Shown here piece after piece: positions 32,022-35,209 of a stretch of DNA of 35,209 bases. Position 1 is the first letter of the stretch. Each line of letters starts with the position of its first letter. Under the pieces are notes generated by a model. That model made no database searches. It saw nothing but the letters and a program-made list of their open reading frames with translations, and had not been told where the DNA came from. This DNA comes from Candidatus Agathobaculum merdipullorum (GTDB taxonomy: Bacteria; Bacillota; Clostridia; Oscillospirales; Butyricicoccaceae), in the NCBI GenBank assembly GCA_019115185.1, contig DXDZ01000082.1, positions 1 to 35,209 on the forward strand, in the 5' to 3' direction. The translations under genes and the position numbers were made by a program.

Positions 32022-32981
32022 TTGAAAAAACATATGGCGCTCGTTGTCAAAGGAGCCTGCTTTTTGACGCTGCTGTGTGCGCTCATGCTGGCCGCCTCCT
32101 ATCTGTTTGTACCCAAGAACAACCACAAGGCCTTCGGCGTAAACGACGCGGAAATGCTGGCCAGCGGCATTCTGGGCGAACGGGAAAACTCGATCGACGT
32201 GCTGGTTGTGGGCGACAGCGAAGCGTACAGCTCAATCTCGCCCATGCAGATGTGGGAGGAGCGCGGCTTCCGCTCCTATTTATGCAGCACACCCGCCCAG
32301 CCGCTCTATGACTCCTATCGTTTTCTGCGGCAGGCGCTCGAGCGGCAAAGCCCCTCGGTCGTCGTGCTGGAAACCAACGCGATCTTCCGTCCATACAAAC
32401 TCAACGACTATCTGCTTTCCCGCGCGAAAAATTTGTTTTCCATCCTGCGGTATCATGACCGCTGGAAATCGCTCAAGGTCAACGACTTCGGTCGTCCGGT
32501 AGAGTACACCTGGACGGATGACCTCAAGGGCTTCCGCTATAACTCCGCCGTCGCAGCCGCCAGCACCAAAAACTACATGCTGCCGACCGACGTATCCACC
32601 CCCATTCCCTCGCTCAATGAGTCCTGCTTGCAGGATATGCTCGCCCTGTGCAAGGAAAAGAATGCCGAACTGATTTTGGTCAGCACACCCAGCACCATCA
32701 ACTGGAATCAGGCACGGCACAACAGCATCGCGGCTTTTGCCAAGGAAAACAACCTGTCCTATCTCGATTTGAACACCATGCCCAAGGAAGTACCGATCGA
32801 CTGGTCGCGCGACACGCGCGACCGCGGCGATCACCTCAACTACGCGGGCGCTGTTAAAGTGTCCGCTTTCCTCGGGAAATACTTACAGGAAACCTATTCG
32901 CTGCCCGATCAGCGCGATGCCGCGCACAACAGCAGCTGGAACGATGCACTCGGTCGCTACCTCAACATGGTACGCGGATAA
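32022..32981 (+). CDS. DltD-like SGNH/GDSL membrane-anchored protein
   Basis: A 319-residue protein. I start it at the TTG at 32022 (MKKHMALVVKG), ten bases after AAGGAGG; the GTG at 32013 is too close. One N-terminal membrane anchor (about 7-29) is followed by an extracytoplasmic SGNH-hydrolase-like domain: block I VLVVGDSEAYSS with nucleophile Ser66, a middle VVVLETNAIF block, and the C-terminal DRGDHLNYAGA block with the catalytic Asp/His pair. In dlt and alginate-type systems such proteins help or complete transfer of the acyl group to the polymer outside the membrane. Last gene of the operon, followed by a terminator. Confidence 0.87.
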   Translation: MKKHMALVVKGACFLTLLCALMLAASYLFVPKNNHKAFGVNDAEMLASGILGERENSIDVLVVGDSEAYSSISPMQMWEERGFRSYLCSTPAQPLYDSYRFLRQALERQSPSVVVLETNAIFRPYKLNDYLLSRAKNLFSILRYHDRWKSLKVNDFGRPVEYTWTDDLKGFRYNSAVAAASTKNYMLPTDVSTPIPSLNESCLQDMLALCKEKNAELILVSTPSTINWNQARHNSIAAFAKENNLSYLDLNTMPKEVPIDWSRDTRDRGDHLNYAGAVKVSAFLGKYLQETYSLPDQRDAAHNSSWNDALGRYLNMVRG

Positions 32982-32999
32982 CTTTTACTCCTTTTCACC

Positions 33000-33034
33000 A
33001 AATGAGGCTGACCCGATATAGGTCAGCCTCATTT
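33000..33034. terminator. Terminator after the dlt-like operon
   Basis: A 14-bp stem (33000-33013 with 33021-33034), loop CGATATA, followed on the plus strand by a T-rich tail. The minus side has a weaker tail but may also end the convergent gene. Confidence 0.85.
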
Positions 33035-33040
33035 GTATTT

Positions 33041-33802
33041 TCATAGATAAAGTTCATTCTCCGGCCGTTTCTGCATAAACGGCGCGAGCTTTTGCGCCAG
33101 CATATCCTGCACCTGTGCAGGCAGAGCGCGCGCCTTAGCGGGACAGACCGCCACGCACCGCATACAGGTGATGCACCGCGTTTTGTCGGTCTGCGACGGA
33201 TGCTCGGGCGGAATGGCCTGCGCGGGGCAGACTTTGGCACACTCCCCACACCCGACACAGGCATCACTCGCCACAGGTACCACCGGCATACCGGCCCACT
33301 CCCGATACGGGCGGTTGCCCGGCACCTGCGGCGCGTTCTCCTCGCCCCTGTCGAGCTTTTCCGCGATGCGCGCGCCAAATCCAGCGAGCTGCACCTCGTC
33401 CTGCGCATCCGGCCGTCCGACTGCCAGCGTATGTGCAATCGAATGCTCGGCCAGCAGTGCTGTCGCTGCTGCAACCCGAAAGCCCTGCGCCTCCAGCAAA
33501 TCGTCCAGCTCGACCAGCGCATCCTCATAAGCGCGGCCGCCGTAGACCACTGCGGACACCGCGTGCGCACCGCCGCCGGTATACCGCCGCAGCCGCTCAA
33601 CCATCAATGCAGGCAGCCGTCCGCCGTAAACCGGCCCCGCCACCAGCACCACATCCTGCGCAGCAAAGCTCTTTTCCGGGGACTGGGGCAGCGTCAGGTC
33701 GATTTCCTCCACCTGTGATGCAATCTGTCCCGCGAGCAGAAGCGCAGCGCGCCTTGTGCCGCCTGTCGGGCTGAAATGCAGCACCGTGATCCTATCCAGC
33801 AT
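33041..33802 (-). CDS. EFR1-type flavodoxin-ferredoxin fusion protein
   Basis: A 253-residue redox protein started at the ATG at 33802 (MLDRITVLHFSPTGG), 9 bases after AAGGA. The ATG at 33808 is possible, and the ORF-track start at 33835 falls on the -10 box. Residues 5-165 form a flavodoxin-like domain (FSPTGGTRRAA FMN loop, AGPVYGGRLPA). The C-terminus carries two 4Fe-4S motifs, CVGCGECAKVCPAQAI and CITCMRCVAVCPAKAR. Such proteins are common in gut Clostridia as electron carriers; the partner is unknown. Confidence 0.9.
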   Translation of the reverse strand: MLDRITVLHFSPTGGTRRAALLLAGQIASQVEEIDLTLPQSPEKSFAAQDVVLVAGPVYGGRLPALMVERLRRYTGGGAHAVSAVVYGGRAYEDALVELDDLLEAQGFRVAAATALLAEHSIAHTLAVGRPDAQDEVQLAGFGARIAEKLDRGEENAPQVPGNRPYREWAGMPVVPVASDACVGCGECAKVCPAQAIPPEHPSQTDKTRCITCMRCVAVCPAKARALPAQVQDMLAQKLAPFMQKRPENELYL

Positions 33803-33833
33803 ATCCATCCGTCCTTGTCTGTTTGATTGCACC

Positions 33834-33839
33834 ATTATA
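33834..33839 (-). promoter_or_regulatory. -10 box of the EFR1-type gene
   Basis: A perfect TATAAT on the minus strand, about 30 bases before the chosen start. The -35 is not clear. It places transcription near 33827 and rules out the longest ORF start. Confidence 0.55.
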
Positions 33840-33903
33840 ATATCATGTAAGCAGCTTTTTGTCAGCTGCCCGTGCCTTTCGCCTTGCCAAAACCTGCTCC
33901 CAT

Positions 33904-33932
33904 TTGACTTTATTCGCGCCGTGCTCTATAAT
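33904..33932 (+). promoter_or_regulatory. Promoter of the alcohol dehydrogenase gene
   Basis: TTGACT, a 17-base spacer and a perfect TATAAT, about 30 bases before the ATG at 33963. Confidence 0.85.
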
Positions 33933-33962
33933 AAAATGCAATCGGAAAGGGGCGGAAAAAGC

Positions 33963-35003
33963 ATGCTTGCATACACCTATGTAGAACCGGGGCATTTTGC
34001 CCTGCTCGACAAACCCAAACCGGTTCTGCGCGATGTACGCGACGCCATTGTTCGCGTTACCCTCTCCAGCATCTGCACCAGCGACCTGCATATCAAGCAC
34101 GGCTCGGTCCCGCGCGCCGTCCCCGGCGTGACCGTTGGGCATGAGATGGTCGGCGTGGTCGAGCAGGTGGGCGAGGCCGTGCAGACCGTCAAACCCGGCG
34201 ACCGTGTAACGGTCAATGTGGAAACCTTTTGCGGACACTGTTTTTTCTGCCAGAATGGTTTTGTCAACAACTGCGAGGACCCGGACGGCGGCTGGGCGCT
34301 CGGCTGCCGCATTGATGGCGGGCAGGCGGAATACGTCCGCGTGCCCTATGCCGACCAGGGCCTGAACCGCATTCCCGACGGCGTATCCGACCGGCAGGCG
34401 CTGTTCACCGGCGACATTCTTGCCACCGGCTTCTGGGCTGCCCGCATTTCGGAAATCCAGCCCAGCGACACGGTGTTCATTATCGGCGCCGGGCCGACCG
34501 GCATCTGCACGCTGCTGTGCACCATGCTGCACCGTCCGCGCCGCATCATCGTGTGCGAAAGCGATCCCGTGCGGCGGCGGTTTGTGCAGGAGCATTACCC
34601 GGATGTGCTGACCGTTTCGCCCGCGCACGCGCTGGAGTTCGTGCGGCACAACAGCGGTCACGGGGGCGCGGATGTGGTACTCGAGGTCGCAGGCACGGAC
34701 GACAGCTTCCGGCTGGCGTGGGAGTGCGCGCGCCCCAATGCGATCGTTACCATCGTTGCACTGTACGACCGCCCACAGGTGCTGCCGCTGCCTGATATGT
34801 ACGGCAAAAACCTGACTTTCAAGACCGGCGGTGTGGACGGCTGCGACTGCGCCGAAATTCTGCGTCTGATCGCCGCGGGCGAGCTGGACACGACCCCGCT
34901 GATCACACATATTTTCCCGCTTTCGGAAATCGAAGCGGCTTATGCGTTGTTTGAGGCGCGGCGCGATGAGGTTTGCAAGGTCGCTATCACAACCGAAGAC
35001 TAA
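33963..35003 (+). CDS. Zinc-dependent medium-chain alcohol dehydrogenase
   Basis: A 346-residue MDR-family dehydrogenase. I start it at the ATG at 33963, after a consensus promoter and a GAAAGGGGCGG site; the longer ORF begins within the neighbouring gene. The catalytic-zinc Cys lies in SSICTSDLHIKHG, followed by the signature VTVGHEMVGVVEQVG. The structural-zinc Cys cluster is partial (CGHCFFCQNGFVNNC: four Cys). The Rossmann motif is VFIIGAGPTGI, with a possible NAD-selective acidic residue in IIVCESDP. The end HIFPLSEIEAAYALFEARR is family-typical. It probably oxidises or reduces a small alcohol or polyol; the substrate is unknown. Confidence 0.9.
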   Translation: MLAYTYVEPGHFALLDKPKPVLRDVRDAIVRVTLSSICTSDLHIKHGSVPRAVPGVTVGHEMVGVVEQVGEAVQTVKPGDRVTVNVETFCGHCFFCQNGFVNNCEDPDGGWALGCRIDGGQAEYVRVPYADQGLNRIPDGVSDRQALFTGDILATGFWAARISEIQPSDTVFIIGAGPTGICTLLCTMLHRPRRIIVCESDPVRRRFVQEHYPDVLTVSPAHALEFVRHNSGHGGADVVLEVAGTDDSFRLAWECARPNAIVTIVALYDRPQVLPLPDMYGKNLTFKTGGVDGCDCAEILRLIAAGELDTTPLITHIFPLSEIEAAYALFEARRDEVCKVAITTED

Positions 35004-35021
35004 CCGCGTTCTGCGCGGCAT

Positions 35022-35053
35022 AAAAAAAGAACCGCCAAATGGCGGTTCTTTTT
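35022..35053. terminator. Bidirectional terminator after the alcohol dehydrogenase gene
   Basis: AAAGAACCGCC pairs perfectly with GGCGGTTCTTT around AAAT, with A- and T-runs. Confidence 0.9.
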
Positions 35054-35078
35054 CGCGCTATCAAAGCGCATACAACAG

Positions 35079-35121
35079 AAAGGGCGCGTTGCAGAAATGA
35101 AATCTGCAGCGCGCCCTTTTA
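35079..35121. terminator. Second terminator-like hairpin
   Basis: A 16-bp stem with one mismatch (35079-35094 with 35104-35119) and a T-run. Two strong hairpins within 100 bases insulate the next gene. Confidence 0.75.
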
Positions 35122-35189
35122 TGCGCCGTCCAAAGGAGTATGTAGCCGATAGGTTGTGGAAAAACAAGCGTTTGGGGAAGGAAAAAGGC

Positions 35190-35209
35190 ATGGCAAAGCA
35201 GACGCTGGG
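35190..35209 (+). CDS. Possible start of the next gene (cut by the window end)
   Basis: The ATG at 35190 follows GGGGAAGG/AAAAAGG and reads MAKQTLG before the window ends. A GTG-initiated frame just upstream (GTGGAAAAACAAGCG) is also open. Too little is present to name it. Confidence 0.35.

Noticed and set aside
26910-33000. Calling the operon a plain dltABCD locus
   Set aside because: A decarboxylase is inserted between the ligase and carrier genes, the MBOAT is longer than classical DltB, and a Lys-rich lipoprotein leads the operon; dlt gene symbols would overstate what is known.
33756-33962. Extended N-terminus of the alcohol dehydrogenase
   Set aside because: It spans the divergent promoters and is Cys/Ile-rich non-homologous sequence; a consensus promoter lies between it and the true ATG.

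Overview
The window (about 35 kb, high GC, gene-dense, complete except for partial genes at both ends) looks like a chromosomal stretch of a Gram-positive anaerobe of the Clostridia, probably a gut Oscillospirales of the Butyricicoccaceae/Ruminococcaceae type. I infer this from gene content: the carboxynorspermidine branch of polyamine synthesis, a pst-pho operon with a Bacillus-like Pho operator, acetate kinase beside tmcAL, DUF4330, DUF554, an EFR1-type flavodoxin-ferredoxin, and a dlt-like cell-surface operon. I see no rRNA, tRNA, CRISPR array, prophage or insertion sequence.

Layout. 1-1.5 kb: end of carboxynorspermidine dehydrogenase and nspC (+). 1.55-8.1 kb: the phosphate operon pstS-pstC-pstA-pstB-phoU-phoB-phoR (all -), with a repeat-rich operator in front of pstS; the PstS is circularly permuted. 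8.3-10.45 kb: O-antigen-ligase-like membrane protein and DUF4330 protein (-). 10.8-13.4 kb: ispE, a PHP phosphoesterase and a CPBP protease-like membrane protein (-). 13.5-16.3 kb: ackA (-) divergent from tmcAL and a small zinc ribbon (+). 16.4-18.35 kb: PadR regulator with its membrane partner, then a DUF554 membrane protein (+). 18.4-21.7 kb: an N-terminally truncated chemoreceptor (-) divergent from an XRE/CheR-like/PAS-like/coiled-coil protein (+). 21.8-24.4 kb: PTS EIIC-like permease and MATE exporter (-). 24.6-26.9 kb: an OmpR-type two-component system (+). 27.06-32.98 kb: a six-gene operon of Lys-rich lipoprotein, AMP-forming ligase, PLP decarboxylase, carrier protein, MBOAT acyltransferase and DltD-like SGNH protein (+). 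33.0-35.0 kb: EFR1-type protein (-) and zinc alcohol dehydrogenase (+). The last bases hold the possible start of another gene.

The most interesting locus is the operon at 27-33 kb. It has the four functional parts of a D-alanylation (dlt) system, plus a fold-III PLP decarboxylase coupled between the ligase and carrier genes. This recalls BtrJ/BtrI/BtrK of butirosin biosynthesis, where an amino acid is loaded on a carrier protein and decarboxylated there. The inference is that an amine-bearing acyl group other than D-alanine is made on the carrier and moved to a cell-surface polymer. The two-component system upstream, and TTAAG-like repeats before the operon, suggest envelope-stress control. 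Other items worth attention are the XRE-CheR hybrid facing a truncated chemoreceptor, the permuted PstS, and a stop-loss overlap of the decarboxylase into the carrier gene.

Functional calls rest on motifs read by eye; no database search was run.
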